Positions 49,890-58,794 of a stretch of DNA of 64,000 bases are shown here, piece after piece. The position numbers were made by a program, and so were the translations under genes. Below the pieces are notes generated by a model. The model did not search any database. It had not been told where the DNA came from and saw only the letters and a program-made list of their open reading frames with translations. Source of the stretch: Polaromonas sp. Its GTDB lineage: Bacteria; Pseudomonadota; Gammaproteobacteria; Burkholderiales; Burkholderiaceae_C. How positions within the stretch are numbered: the first letter of the stretch is position 1; the number at the start of each line of letters is the position of its first letter. The stretch is from assembly GCA_021153985.1 (NCBI GenBank), contig JAJKJM010000041.1, forward strand, positions 19,384-83,383, written 5' to 3'.

Positions 49890-50285
49890 ATGACACAGCG
49901 TGACGTCGTTTTTCCACCCTGGCGCCAGGCGCTCTATGAACGCAACCGCTACTCAGCGGCAGTGAAGTCGAATGGTTTTCTGTTCGTGTCAGGCCAGGTC
50001 GGAAGCCGCGAAGACGGCTCCCCCGAACCCGACCTGGAGGCACAGGTCCGCCTCGCATTCGACAACCTGAACGCCATCCTGAAGGCGGCCGGCTGCACTT
50101 TCGACGATGTGGTGGACGTCACCGTCTTCATGGTGAATCCGGAATCGGTGTTCGAAACGGCCTGGAAGGTTGTGCCGGAGTACTGGGGCAACGCGCCGCA
50201 CCCCACGCTGACCGCTGTCGGCGTGACCTGGCTCTATGGCTTTCAATTTGAGATCAAGGTGATTGCGAAGTTGCCGCAAAGCTGA
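49890..50285 (+). CDS. RidA/YjgF-family protein
   Basis: The 131-residue protein has the RidA fold: SNGFLFVSGQVG near the N-terminus, NLNAILKAAGCTFDDVVDVTVF, and HPTLTAVGVTWL. RidA enzymes hydrolyse reactive enamine/imine intermediates, but this divergent branch lacks the arginine-based motif I would expect in true RidA, so the activity is uncertain. ATG 49890 has AAGGACAG 4 nt upstream, preferred over ATG 49875. It is divergent from the LysR gene. Confidence 0.88.
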   Translation: MTQRDVVFPPWRQALYERNRYSAAVKSNGFLFVSGQVGSREDGSPEPDLEAQVRLAFDNLNAILKAAGCTFDDVVDVTVFMVNPESVFETAWKVVPEYWGNAPHPTLTAVGVTWLYGFQFEIKVIAKLPQS

Positions 50286-50328
50286 TCGGCGTTTTCGGCC
50301 GAATCACGCAAGGCAGCGTTAACAGGCC

Positions 50329-51387
50329 CTAGGCCTCCACACGCACAACTACCTTGCCGCGGTGGCGTCCCTGCAGCAGGTCTGACAGCGCAGCGGGCGC
50401 ATTCAGAAGACCGTCTACAAGGTGCTCCTGCGCCTTGATTTGCCCGCTGTTGACCCATTCATCCATTTCACGGCGGAACATGTCAAAGCGCTCACCGTAG
50501 TGGTCAAGAATGATGAAGCCCTGAACTCGCACCCGCTTTTGCAAAATGGCGGCCAGGAACTGGGGCAACCGGTTGATGCCGGATGAGCCCGCCGGGTCGT
50601 TGTCGTTGTAATGTGCGACAAAGCCGCACACCGGTATACGCGCGCCGATATTGAGCAGCGGAAGGACTGCCGACAAAACGTCACCGCCGACGTTCTCAAA
50701 GTACACGTCGATGCCCGCCGGGCATGCGGCAGCAAGCTGCGCCGCAAATAAGGGCCCGTGCCTGTCGACGCAGGCATCAAAGCCCAGCTCGGCAATCGCC
50801 TGCCGGCACTTGTCGGCGCCACCGGCGATGCCTATCACACGAGCACCTTTGAGTTTCGCGATCTGGCCGACCATGGCGCCCACCGCGCCGCTGGCCGCTG
50901 CGACAACCACCGTTTCACCGGCCTTTGGCTGGCCGATGTCCAGCAGGCCGACGTGGGCTGTGAAGCCCGGCATTCCGAGCGCGCCCAACGCCAGGGATGG
51001 ACGGGCCATATCGCCGATGGCCTGCAGGCGGCCCCCATCGCTCACGGCGTAGTCCTGCCAGCCGGTGTTGGCGAGCACAAGATCACCTGCGCGATAGGCG
51101 GAATGCCTGGAATCGATGACGCGGCTGACGGCGGCGCCGGGCATGGTGCCGCCGAGCGGAACGGGCAGTGCGTACCCGGGCCCGATTTCGTCCATCAGAT
51201 TGCGCATATACGGGTCAAGCGATAGAAACAGCGTTCGCAAGAGCACCTGGCCTTCGCCCGCGCGCGGCATGGGTTCTGTCACCAGATGGAAGTCAGACGC
51301 AACGGGGAGGCCGCGCGGATGCGCTGCCAATGTGATGCGCCGATTGGTGTTCAGGCTGGTGTTCAGACGTGGCGGCGGATTTGTCAT
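50329..51387 (-). CDS. NADP-dependent zinc-free MDR oxidoreductase (CurA/leukotriene B4 dehydrogenase type)
   Basis: The 352-residue protein lacks the zinc cysteines of classical alcohol dehydrogenases. It contains the NADPH-binding AAASGAVGAMVGQIAKLKGARVIGIAGG and the YFENVGGDVL motif typical of curcumin/alkenal reductases. These reduce the double bond of alpha,beta-unsaturated carbonyls. It is 15 nt downstream of the MFS transporter gene, so both are co-transcribed and probably serve detoxification. Confidence 0.93.
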   Translation of the reverse strand: MTNPPPRLNTSLNTNRRITLAAHPRGLPVASDFHLVTEPMPRAGEGQVLLRTLFLSLDPYMRNLMDEIGPGYALPVPLGGTMPGAAVSRVIDSRHSAYRAGDLVLANTGWQDYAVSDGGRLQAIGDMARPSLALGALGMPGFTAHVGLLDIGQPKAGETVVVAAASGAVGAMVGQIAKLKGARVIGIAGGADKCRQAIAELGFDACVDRHGPLFAAQLAAACPAGIDVYFENVGGDVLSAVLPLLNIGARIPVCGFVAHYNDNDPAGSSGINRLPQFLAAILQKRVRVQGFIILDHYGERFDMFRREMDEWVNSGQIKAQEHLVDGLLNAPAALSDLLQGRHRGKVVVRVEA

Positions 51388-51402
51388 GGCGGCCTTCGTT
51401 CC

Positions 51403-52638
51403 TCAATTGCGGCCCGAGGGGCCGGAGGGGCCGCGCCGCCATGCCAGCAGGCCGCCCAGGGCCACAGCCACCATGGCAAACGCGGGGGCTCCCAACGCTC
51501 CCGTCCAGTCAACCATCAGGCCGCCGGCGATGGCGCCCGTGGCAATGGCGATCTGGAACGCCGCCACCAGCAAGCCGCCCGCGGCCTCTGCCTGGTCGGG
51601 CGCGGCGCGCACGATCCAGGTCTGGAAGCCGACCGGAAATGCGCCGAACGCAAATCCCCATAGCGTTACAGCCACGGCGGCGACCAGGGTGGAGCCGCCG
51701 CCCACGAGCAGTGCGGCTGCAAGCAAGGCAATCATGGCGCTGCCGGCGACGATCGCATACCGTTCACTGCGCCCCGCCAGCCAGCCCCCCGCGAAGTTGC
51801 CGAAGAAGCCGCCGATGCCGTAGCCCAGCAGCACGCCAGAAATCGCCGCTACCGGCAGTTTCGTCACGTCTTCCAGCACGGGCCGGATGTAGGTGAAGCC
51901 CGCGAAGTGGCCGGAGATCACCAGCAGCACCGCCAGCAGCGCAATGCGTACCGGCCCCCGCGTGAGCAGGTCGCGCAGGCCTTTCAAACTTGCCTTGTCG
52001 CGCGGCGGCAAGGCCGGCAACGCGGCCAGTTGCACCACGAAGGCCAGCAAGCCGACGATGCCTGCCGCAACAAAAGCGCTGCGCCATCCCCACAGATCAC
52101 CCATCCAGGCGCCGATGGGCGCCGCGCAGACGGTGGCAACGGAGACGCCGGTCAGCACCAGCGACATCGCGCGCGGGAAAAGCCGTTCAGGCACCAGGCG
52201 CATGGCCAGTGCTGCTGCCATTGACCAGAAGCCGCCGAGCGCGACGCCGAGCACCACGCGCGCGAACAGCAGCACCGCCAGTGAGCCGGCTGTCGCCGCC
52301 AGCAGATTGGAGACAAGCAAAAGCGCGGTGAGCGCCAGCAGCACCCGCTTGCGGTCAAAGCGCGCCGTCAGCAAGGGGATGGTCGGCGCGGCCACCGCAC
52401 CGACCAGTGCCGTGGCCGTGACGGCCTGGCCCGCAGCGCCTGCCGTGATGTGGAGATCTGCCGCCATGGCCGTCAGCAGGCTGGCCGGCAAAAATTCCGC
52501 CGTGACCAGGCCAAAAACGCCGAGGGAAAGTGAAGCGACCGCCGCCCAGCGAGCGGCCGGCTCACCGGCCAAGCCGTTGGTGGGGTTTACGCCGGGGGCC
52601 AGCGGATCCAGGCTGGCAGAAGAGGAAGTAGATGACAT
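51403..52638 (-). CDS. MFS transporter, DHA1-type efflux protein
   Basis: The 411-residue membrane protein has about 12 hydrophobic segments and typical MFS features: RFDRKRVLLALTALLLVSN after the second helix pair and WSMAAALAMRLVPERLFPRAM in the middle. It resembles AraJ/YdhP-type DHA1 exporters. It heads a two-gene unit with the CurA-type reductase and is divergent from an AraC regulator, which may respond to the exported compound. The substrate is unknown. Confidence 0.93.
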   Translation of the reverse strand: MSSTSSSASLDPLAPGVNPTNGLAGEPAARWAAVASLSLGVFGLVTAEFLPASLLTAMAADLHITAGAAGQAVTATALVGAVAAPTIPLLTARFDRKRVLLALTALLLVSNLLAATAGSLAVLLFARVVLGVALGGFWSMAAALAMRLVPERLFPRAMSLVLTGVSVATVCAAPIGAWMGDLWGWRSAFVAAGIVGLLAFVVQLAALPALPPRDKASLKGLRDLLTRGPVRIALLAVLLVISGHFAGFTYIRPVLEDVTKLPVAAISGVLLGYGIGGFFGNFAGGWLAGRSERYAIVAGSAMIALLAAALLVGGGSTLVAAVAVTLWGFAFGAFPVGFQTWIVRAAPDQAEAAGGLLVAAFQIAIATGAIAGGLMVDWTGALGAPAFAMVAVALGGLLAWRRGPSGPSGRN

Positions 52639-52716
52639 TGGATGTGAAGCCTTGTTGAGGACAGGGTTGCCAGCTTAGGCCTAGCATCGACAGCTTTCCA
52701 TGGCGAAAGAGCCGAA

Positions 52717-53733
52717 ATGCTTGACGATTCCTCCAGAACTTTCACGCCCCTCGTTCAGCCTCCTCAAGAACATGGAGGGCTTCCTGCCGCAGGGCCCGAT
52801 CCCCTCACCAAAATCCTGCTGGGCCTGCGCCTGGACGGCGTCGAGTACGGCCGCTGCCTGATGCATGCGCCGTGGGCGATTTCCTTTGCCGCACAACCCA
52901 CCGCTCGTTTTCATTTTTTCGCCAGCGGAGATGGCTGGCTGCACACACCGCAGTCCGGGTGGGTGGCGCTGAAAGGCGGTGACGCCGTGCTGCTGCCGCG
53001 CGGCACGGCACATACCCTGGCCAGCTCACCGAAGGTGCCGCCGGTGGCGCTCGCGACCTTTGACCGCGAGCGGGTCGCGGACGACATCTTTCTGTTGCAA
53101 GACGGAGCTCCCGCAGCGCAAGCACCCTCCCACGTCATGTTCTGCGGCAGCATGAAGTTCAACCTGGATCCCCTGCACCCCTTGCTGACCATGATGCCGG
53201 AGGTGATCCGTGCCGGTGACCTGGCCCAGCGCGACCCGGGCGTGCCCATGCTGCTGGATGCGATGGAGCGTGAAGCCTCGCTCAACCGTATCGGTGCCTG
53301 CGCCATCCTGGCCCGCATGGCCGATGTGCTCGCCGCGAGCATCATCCGCGCCTGGGTGGAATGCGCCTGCAGCGATTCGACAGGCTGGATCACGGCACTG
53401 CGCTCACCCGGCGTAGGCAAGGTGCTTGCCGCCATTCACGCGTCGCCAGAGCAGGATTGGAGCGTGCCGCAGCTGGCCAACATCATGGGCGCATCGCGAT
53501 CAAGTTTTGCCCAGGCATTCAAGGAATCGGTGGGTGAAAGCCCTGCCCGGTACGTGGCCCGCGTTCGCATGTTCCAGGCCCGCAGCTGGATCGCGCAGGA
53601 TGGCATGCGAGTTACCACCGCTGCGGACCGGCTGGGTTTCGACTCGGAGGCTTCGTTTAGCCGGGCGTTCAAGCGGGTGATTGGGCATCCGCCGAGCAAA
53701 GCACGCGGAACCCGGCACGCTGATCTTGACTAA
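52717..53733 (+). CDS. AraC-family regulator with cupin sensing domain
   Basis: The 338-residue protein has an N-terminal cupin_6 domain (AQPTARFHFFASGDGWL, GGDAVLLPRGTAHTL) and a C-terminal double HTH (WSVPQLANIMGASRSSFAQAFK, then TTAADRLGFDSEASFSRAFKR). It is divergent from the MFS/reductase pair with only 78 bp between them, a standard arrangement for a local activator or repressor. The ligand is unknown. Confidence 0.94.
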   Translation: MLDDSSRTFTPLVQPPQEHGGLPAAGPDPLTKILLGLRLDGVEYGRCLMHAPWAISFAAQPTARFHFFASGDGWLHTPQSGWVALKGGDAVLLPRGTAHTLASSPKVPPVALATFDRERVADDIFLLQDGAPAAQAPSHVMFCGSMKFNLDPLHPLLTMMPEVIRAGDLAQRDPGVPMLLDAMEREASLNRIGACAILARMADVLAASIIRAWVECACSDSTGWITALRSPGVGKVLAAIHASPEQDWSVPQLANIMGASRSSFAQAFKESVGESPARYVARVRMFQARSWIAQDGMRVTTAADRLGFDSEASFSRAFKRVIGHPPSKARGTRHADLD

Positions 53734-53851
53734 TTGCCGTGTCAGGCGCCTGGTGGGTTTGCGATGGCCTTGACCTTGAGTATCCCGGCCTCGACACTTT
53801 TGCAGGTCTTGGCCAACAGCGCCTTGATGCCCTGCTTCCCCGGCGATCAGT

Positions 53852-54280
53852 TCAAGCCGCCGCTCCAACGCTGTGGTTTGCCTGATTTTCGTCAACCATC
53901 GCCCGGTGAACCAGCAGCGTGTCCGTGAATTGCTCGAAGGCCACGACCTTGCCGTCCTGCAGGCGCCAGACGTGGGCCACGCGGGCCTGCATCTCCTTGC
54001 CCGTAGCACGGTAAGTGCCGTGGTAGCTCCCGACACCGACGATGTGCTCGCCGCCGTCGATGAGGCTTTGCAGTTCAAAGCGATAGCCGATCCAGTCCCG
54101 GCCCAGCACGGCAAAAACGTTGTCGGCTACCGCTTGCGGCCCGACCCAGGTGCCCGCGCAGGGAAAGCCCGCCATCTCGGTCCAGCGCACCTGGGGCGAG
54201 ACATGGGCCATCATCTCGTCGATGTTCCCCTGGGCCGACGCCGCGTAGTGGGCACGGACGATGTCGATGTTCGACATCAT
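53852..54280 (-). CDS. SnoaL/NTF2-like protein
   Basis: The 142-residue protein has the cone-shaped SnoaL fold pattern (DIVRAHYAASAQGNIDEMMAHVSPQVRWTE split by helix and strand, GTYRATGKEMQARVAHVW, DGKVVAFEQFTDTLLV). Such proteins are often annotated as ketosteroid-isomerase-like; the function here is unknown. It starts 4 nt after the MBL-fold gene in the same direction. Confidence 0.9.
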   Translation of the reverse strand: MMSNIDIVRAHYAASAQGNIDEMMAHVSPQVRWTEMAGFPCAGTWVGPQAVADNVFAVLGRDWIGYRFELQSLIDGGEHIVGVGSYHGTYRATGKEMQARVAHVWRLQDGKVVAFEQFTDTLLVHRAMVDENQANHSVGAAA

Positions 54281-54284
54281 GGCT

Positions 54285-55184
54285 TCAGCCCCACTTCATT
54301 TCGCCCTTGGCGACCTTGGCGCCGATTTGCAGCGCCACGCCCATACCGGCATTGGGGTACCGCTTGGTCATCGCTGCGATAAGGGCAGCACTATCGGCGG
54401 CCTTGGCCAGCTCTTCCTCGAAGGCAACGAGGTAGTCGCGCGTGTATTTGATCGCGCTTGCATCGACCGCCGCCGTCACCGCCATATGGCCGGGGACCAC
54501 CACGGCGGGCTTGCGCGCGGCCATGGCGTCAAGCGTCTTCACCCATGCGGCGCGGGCCTCGGCGCCCTGCGTGTCGGCGGTCCACACGTGAACACCGGAG
54601 AACAGCAACACGCCGCCGAAGATGGCGTTCAGCGAAGGCACCCAGATGTAGCGGCGGTTGGCGAGGCCGTCGGCATCGGCGATCTCGAGGGTCTGGCCTT
54701 CCAGGGTGAGGCTGCGGCCGTCGAAGGCCTCCGGCATCACGATGTCTGCCAGCGCCTGCGGGCCGTTTTCCTTGAGCTGGGGGCCCCAGGTTGCCAGTTT
54801 CTTTTCCACGTTGCCCTTGATGGCCGCGATCGTGGCCGGTGCGGCGATCACCTTGGCGTCGGGAAACGCCGCCTTGATGGGCGCCAGGCTGAAGTAGTAG
54901 TCAGGATCGCTCTGGCTGATGTAAATCGTCGTGAGTTTTTTGCCGGTGGCCTTGATGGCCTCGGCCAGCGCCTTGCCGTCGGGAAGCGTGAAGCCGCCGT
55001 CGATGAGGACAGCCTCGCGTTCGCCGGAGATCAGTACCGGGGCACGGAAAAATCCGTGTTCGCCGGCGGGGAAATGTTTCCAGGTCAGGTTGGTATTTGC
55101 AGCCATAGCGCTTTTCACTCCTAAGATGGCCGTCGCGACAGCCGCGCCGGCTACAGTTTTGATTGCTTCTCTTCGTGTTGTCAT
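54285..55184 (-). CDS. Secreted MBL-fold protein with degenerate metal site
   Basis: The 299-residue protein has a twin-arginine-like or Sec signal (MTTRREAIKTVAGAAVATAILG, cleavage near AMA) and an MBL-fold body (AVLIDGGFTLPDG, FGGVLLFSGVHVW, VVVPGHM). The metal-binding HxHxDH motif at about residues 90-97 reads SQSDPDYYF instead, so both histidines are lost. Downstream the GHM histidine remains. It is likely inactive as a classical hydrolase or uses another mechanism. It sits between the DsbA-like and SnoaL-like genes. Confidence 0.88.
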   Translation of the reverse strand: MTTRREAIKTVAGAAVATAILGVKSAMAANTNLTWKHFPAGEHGFFRAPVLISGEREAVLIDGGFTLPDGKALAEAIKATGKKLTTIYISQSDPDYYFSLAPIKAAFPDAKVIAAPATIAAIKGNVEKKLATWGPQLKENGPQALADIVMPEAFDGRSLTLEGQTLEIADADGLANRRYIWVPSLNAIFGGVLLFSGVHVWTADTQGAEARAAWVKTLDAMAARKPAVVVPGHMAVTAAVDASAIKYTRDYLVAFEEELAKAADSAALIAAMTKRYPNAGMGVALQIGAKVAKGEMKWG

Positions 55185-55240
55185 GGTTTTTCTTTCTAAC
55201 GGTTAACTAAAAGGGGTTGCCGAGATTGGCCAGAGTGCGA

Positions 55241-55879
55241 TCAGGCCGCCTCGATCTCGCCGGCCAGCGCGCGCGGATTGGAATAAAAATCGGCGTGTTT
55301 CACCACCCATCGTTTCGCGCCGGATTCGGCCACCAGGGTGGGCACACCACGGGCGCCGAACTCCCGCATCAAGGCCTGCGCGCGGTCCATGCGAGCCTGA
55401 TTGGCCGCGAGAAGATCCTCATCGGGTTGCCCCACCATGGCGGCGGCCTGGTCAAGGCCGAGCCCGCGCAGAACGCCGGCCAGCGTTTCCAGCGAGGTCG
55501 TGTCCTTGCCGTCCACATAGCGCGCGTTCTGGATTGCCTTGAGGGCTTCCAGTTCCCGGGCCGGTGCTGTCAAAAACACGGCCGTCAGCGCCAGGGTGGC
55601 GGGGCCGCTGTCAAACAAGCGCTGGTGATCACCGAGAACCCGTTCGCGGTACTGCCCGGTGAAGCGCTGCCCCGTTAGGTGCTCGATGCGCTGGTCGTTG
55701 GACCAGGCATAGGCGGCGAAGTCACCATTCATGGGCCTTGCACCCTGGCCGGCGAACAGCCCGGTGGGCAGCAATTCAATGCCGACAGCAGGAACTTCGC
55801 TCAGTGCCGACAGCGCCGGCATGGCGCCGTAGCACCAGCCGCACAGCGGGTCGAACAGGTAATAAAGGGTTTTGGTCAT
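55241..55879 (-). CDS. DsbA-family thioredoxin-fold protein (FrnE/CMB-like)
   Basis: The 212-residue protein lacks a signal peptide and has the CxxC active site in DPLCGWCYGA at about residues 9-18, then a long helical insert and GVPTLVAESG (cis-Pro) near the C-terminus, as in cytoplasmic DsbA-like isomerases (FrnE). ATG 55879 matches the family start; the frame to 55948 adds 23 residues and is not supported. It is divergent from a LysR gene, 74 bp away, and heads a three-gene unit. Confidence 0.92.
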   Translation of the reverse strand: MTKTLYYLFDPLCGWCYGAMPALSALSEVPAVGIELLPTGLFAGQGARPMNGDFAAYAWSNDQRIEHLTGQRFTGQYRERVLGDHQRLFDSGPATLALTAVFLTAPARELEALKAIQNARYVDGKDTTSLETLAGVLRGLGLDQAAAMVGQPDEDLLAANQARMDRAQALMREFGARGVPTLVAESGAKRWVVKHADFYSNPRALAGEIEAA

Positions 55880-55953
55880 GGTTCTTTGCTCACTGACGGT
55901 GATCGTAGGCACTATGCATTGACTGTTAAAGACATCTCTGATAAACACAATGT

Positions 55954-56895
55954 ATGTTTAAAGCAAACAATCAAGACGAAGGCGGTATTGGAGGGCTGGG
56001 CAACCTGAGGCGGCTGGCTTACTTCGCGGCGGTCGTGGAAACCGGCTCCTTCACGGCGGCGGCCGATCGCCTGGGCATTACCAAGGCGGTGGTCAGCCAG
56101 CAGGTCGCCCGGCTGGAGCGCGAGTTCCGGACATCGCTGCTGGTCCGCACCACGCGCAAGGTGCAGCCCACTGAACTGGGCCAGGCCTTTTACCTGCGCT
56201 GTGCGGTGATCCTGCGCGAGGCCGGCGATGCCTTCGACGACCTGGCCGAAACCTCGGCCGAGCCGTCGGGCATGCTGCGGCTCACCGCTCCCTTCGACTA
56301 TGGCGTCGGCATCGTGGTGCCGGCCATCGCCGCCTTTACCCGGCGCTATCCCGCATGCAAGGTCGATGCCGTTCTCACCGACCAGACGCTGGACCTGATG
56401 TCGGGAAACATCGAGCTGGCGATCCGCGTCGGCTGGCTGGCAGAGACCAGCCTGCAGGCGCGAAAGATCGGCTCCTTCCGGCAATTGCTCGTGGCGTCAC
56501 CGGCCATGCAGCCGCAAGTGGCGCGGCTCACCGGCCCGCAGGGCATCGCCGGGCTGCCCTTCATCGCCAACACCGCCTTGCGTGAGCACCTTACCTGGAA
56601 TTTCTCGCTCGGCGAAATGGAGCGCCAGGCCGTGCACGTGCAGGCCTCGATTTTTCTGGATGCCACGCTGGCCGTGCGCGAAGCCGTGTTCCAGGGTGCG
56701 GGGCTTTCGGTATTGCCGGACTATGCGGTGGCAAGCGACCTGGCGGCCGGCCGTCTTATTCAGGTCCTGCCGCAGTGGCAGCTGCCGTCGGGCGGCATCC
56801 ATGCGGTGTTTCCGGCCGCGCGCTTTCGTCCCGCCAAGGTCCGTGCCTTTGTCGACTTGCTGGCGGACAGGGAGCAACAACGGCAGGCCGGTTGA
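55954..56895 (+). CDS. LysR-family transcriptional regulator
   Basis: The 313-residue protein has the LysR HTH (LAYFAAVVETGSFTAAADRLGITKAVVSQQ) and a substrate-binding domain (GMLRLTAPFDYGVGIVVPAI). It is divergent from the DsbA-like/MBL/SnoaL unit and presumably regulates it. Confidence 0.95.
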   Translation: MFKANNQDEGGIGGLGNLRRLAYFAAVVETGSFTAAADRLGITKAVVSQQVARLEREFRTSLLVRTTRKVQPTELGQAFYLRCAVILREAGDAFDDLAETSAEPSGMLRLTAPFDYGVGIVVPAIAAFTRRYPACKVDAVLTDQTLDLMSGNIELAIRVGWLAETSLQARKIGSFRQLLVASPAMQPQVARLTGPQGIAGLPFIANTALREHLTWNFSLGEMERQAVHVQASIFLDATLAVREAVFQGAGLSVLPDYAVASDLAAGRLIQVLPQWQLPSGGIHAVFPAARFRPAKVRAFVDLLADREQQRQAG

Positions 56896-56997
56896 CGTGT
56901 GACTGCCGCCGAAATCTGGACATTGGAGGCAAGCACCGATGCCCGCAGCAACCAGGTGCTTTACCCGGCGCCCATCAAGGCCTCAAGCCGGCCAGCG

Positions 56998-57702
56998 TTA
57001 AATTACGCGGCCGCCCAAGGCTCGCTGGGCATCGTTTTCAAGCGCGATGGCGTCGTCGAAGTGGCAAAGGCCTATTTCGTTGAGGACCCGCTTGAAGCCG
57101 GCTGCAACCGCAGGTTGAAGCGAGGCCAGCCTGGCGCCTATCTCCAGTGAGGCCAGTTCGAGCTCCTGGTCCGGGACAACTTTCCAGACAAGTCCCCAGG
57201 CCTGCGCCTGCGCGGGTGAGAACTCCTCGCCCAGGAGCATCAGCGCCTTGGCGCGCGCAACACCCGCATAAGCAGACAAGGTGGCACTCAATCCACCGGT
57301 CACAAAAACCCCGAGGGATGCCTCCGGCAACTTGAAGCGGGCGCTTTCCCCCGCGACCACGAGGTCCGCGTTCAGCATCCACTCGAAGCCGGCGCCAACG
57401 GTCCAGCCATGAACTGAAGCCAGCACCGGCTTGGGCAAACGCACAAGCGCTTTGGCCACGCCCTGCACCCATACCAGGTCCTCTTCCGTGGGCGGGCTGC
57501 CGACGTCCCTCCCCGCGCAAAATGCCCGGCCGTTGCCGCGCAGCAGGAGCACGCGGACGGTCTCGTCGCGCGAGGCCTCTTCAATGGCTGCAAGAAGCGC
57601 GCGGGCCAGCTCGTTGTCAATCGCATTGAGTTTGCCGGGGCGGTTCAAGGACACGGTCATGATGCCGTCCGCGCACTCGACGAGCAGTTTGGGGGTTGTC
57701 AT
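56998..57702 (-). CDS. Enoyl-CoA hydratase/isomerase-family protein
   Basis: The 234-residue crotonase-fold protein has the CoA-binding NRPGKLNAIDNELARALLAAIE, the oxyanion stretch RAFCAGRDVG, and GWTVGAGFEWMLNADLVVAG. It is short, near the lower end of the family. ATG 57702 fits the family N-terminus; the upstream frame is not conserved in style. It follows the aldose 1-epimerase gene by 116 nt on the same strand but is probably not part of the sugar pathway. Confidence 0.9.
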   Translation of the reverse strand: MTTPKLLVECADGIMTVSLNRPGKLNAIDNELARALLAAIEEASRDETVRVLLLRGNGRAFCAGRDVGSPPTEEDLVWVQGVAKALVRLPKPVLASVHGWTVGAGFEWMLNADLVVAGESARFKLPEASLGVFVTGGLSATLSAYAGVARAKALMLLGEEFSPAQAQAWGLVWKVVPDQELELASLEIGARLASLQPAVAAGFKRVLNEIGLCHFDDAIALENDAQRALGGRVI

Positions 57703-57818
57703 GGATGTGATTCTGAACCAGGAAGCCGGCCGCGTCGTGCCCGGCAGCCTCCAGCTCGGCTTGAAGTTGCAGTCCCGGCAGACAGGCCTAGCCAGGGTTA
57801 GAAGTTCAGTGTCGCGGT

Positions 57819-58775
57819 TCAGCCTTGCGCGGCGGTGGACTCGACGCGCCACTGGATGTTGAGTGAAAACGCTTCCCCGGGCCCCAGCACGCGCAGGCCG
57901 GGTTGCCCCGGCAAGTGGAAGGCATCGATGGGCTGCGTGATGGGTTCAAAACAAAACGCAGGGCCCTGCGGCGGCCGGTAGACCAGGCAAAAGTGCCGGG
58001 CTGCTCCGCCGTCGCGCTCGAAGTCCGGCATGCGGGCCGTGAGCTGCAGGCCCAGTTCAGGCCAGGCGATACAGGCTTTGCCGCCCCAGCCGGTGTAGCC
58101 GTTGTCGATGAGCGGGCCGTTGGCTGGCGCGCCCTCGTTCAGGTTCCAGCCGGCCGGAAAGTCTGTCGTGTGCGCAACCGGCAAGGGATCGTCGCCGCAG
58201 AGCCAAACACCGTGCACAGGCGCGCTAATCCGCGTTTGGGGGGTGCGGGGAAACCAGGGATGCACACCCAGGCCGTAGGGCAGCGGCGTGACACCCAAGT
58301 GGCGTACCTGTACCCGCTGGTCCAGCCCGCCGTCTACCAGCCGGAAAGTCTGCACCGCTTCGTAGTCATACGGGTTGCCATCGAAGCCATAAGACACCAG
58401 CGTCATCACCAGTGTGTCGGCGGCGGGCCGCGAAATTTGCCAGGGTTGCAGCCAGCCGTCGCCATGGATCGGATAGGGCTCGCCCGTGCGATTGCGCCGC
58501 ATCGCATGAAACAACCCCGCATGCGTGAAGCCGCCACCGCTGATGCGGTTGGACCACGGCACCATGGCAAATGACGCGGTCTGGTAAAGATCTTCTGTTT
58601 TGCCGTCCCAGGGCCGCCAGAGGTCAACCGGCCCTTGCGGACGGTCAAGCTGCCACGCGGCTACGCTGCCGCCCAGTGAGGGCAGCAGCCCCAGGCGCTG
58701 TCCGGCATGGCGCAGCCAGGCAACAGGATGCGCGGAACCGGTCATTGGGGGATCTTTCAGGTCAAGGCGTTGCAT
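57819..58775 (-). CDS. Aldose 1-epimerase
   Basis: The 318-residue protein has the galactose mutarotase fold: FAMVPWSNRISGGGF early, YPIHGDGWLQPWQI with a catalytic His, YGLGVHPWFPR with a second His, and DFERDGGAARHFCLVYRP. It interconverts alpha and beta anomers so that the SDR can act on the correct form. The start is uncertain: ATG 58775 (used) and ATG 58745 both lack a good ribosome site. It lies 19 nt downstream of the lactonase gene. Confidence 0.9.
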   Translation of the reverse strand: MQRLDLKDPPMTGSAHPVAWLRHAGQRLGLLPSLGGSVAAWQLDRPQGPVDLWRPWDGKTEDLYQTASFAMVPWSNRISGGGFTHAGLFHAMRRNRTGEPYPIHGDGWLQPWQISRPAADTLVMTLVSYGFDGNPYDYEAVQTFRLVDGGLDQRVQVRHLGVTPLPYGLGVHPWFPRTPQTRISAPVHGVWLCGDDPLPVAHTTDFPAGWNLNEGAPANGPLIDNGYTGWGGKACIAWPELGLQLTARMPDFERDGGAARHFCLVYRPPQGPAFCFEPITQPIDAFHLPGQPGLRVLGPGEAFSLNIQWRVESTAAQG

Positions 58776-58794
58776 GGTGTGTGTCTTTGCCGCA

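Noticed and set aside
53734..53851. Possible gene remnant between the AraC and SnoaL genes
   Set aside because: No frame gave recognisable protein motifs; too short to support a pseudogene call.
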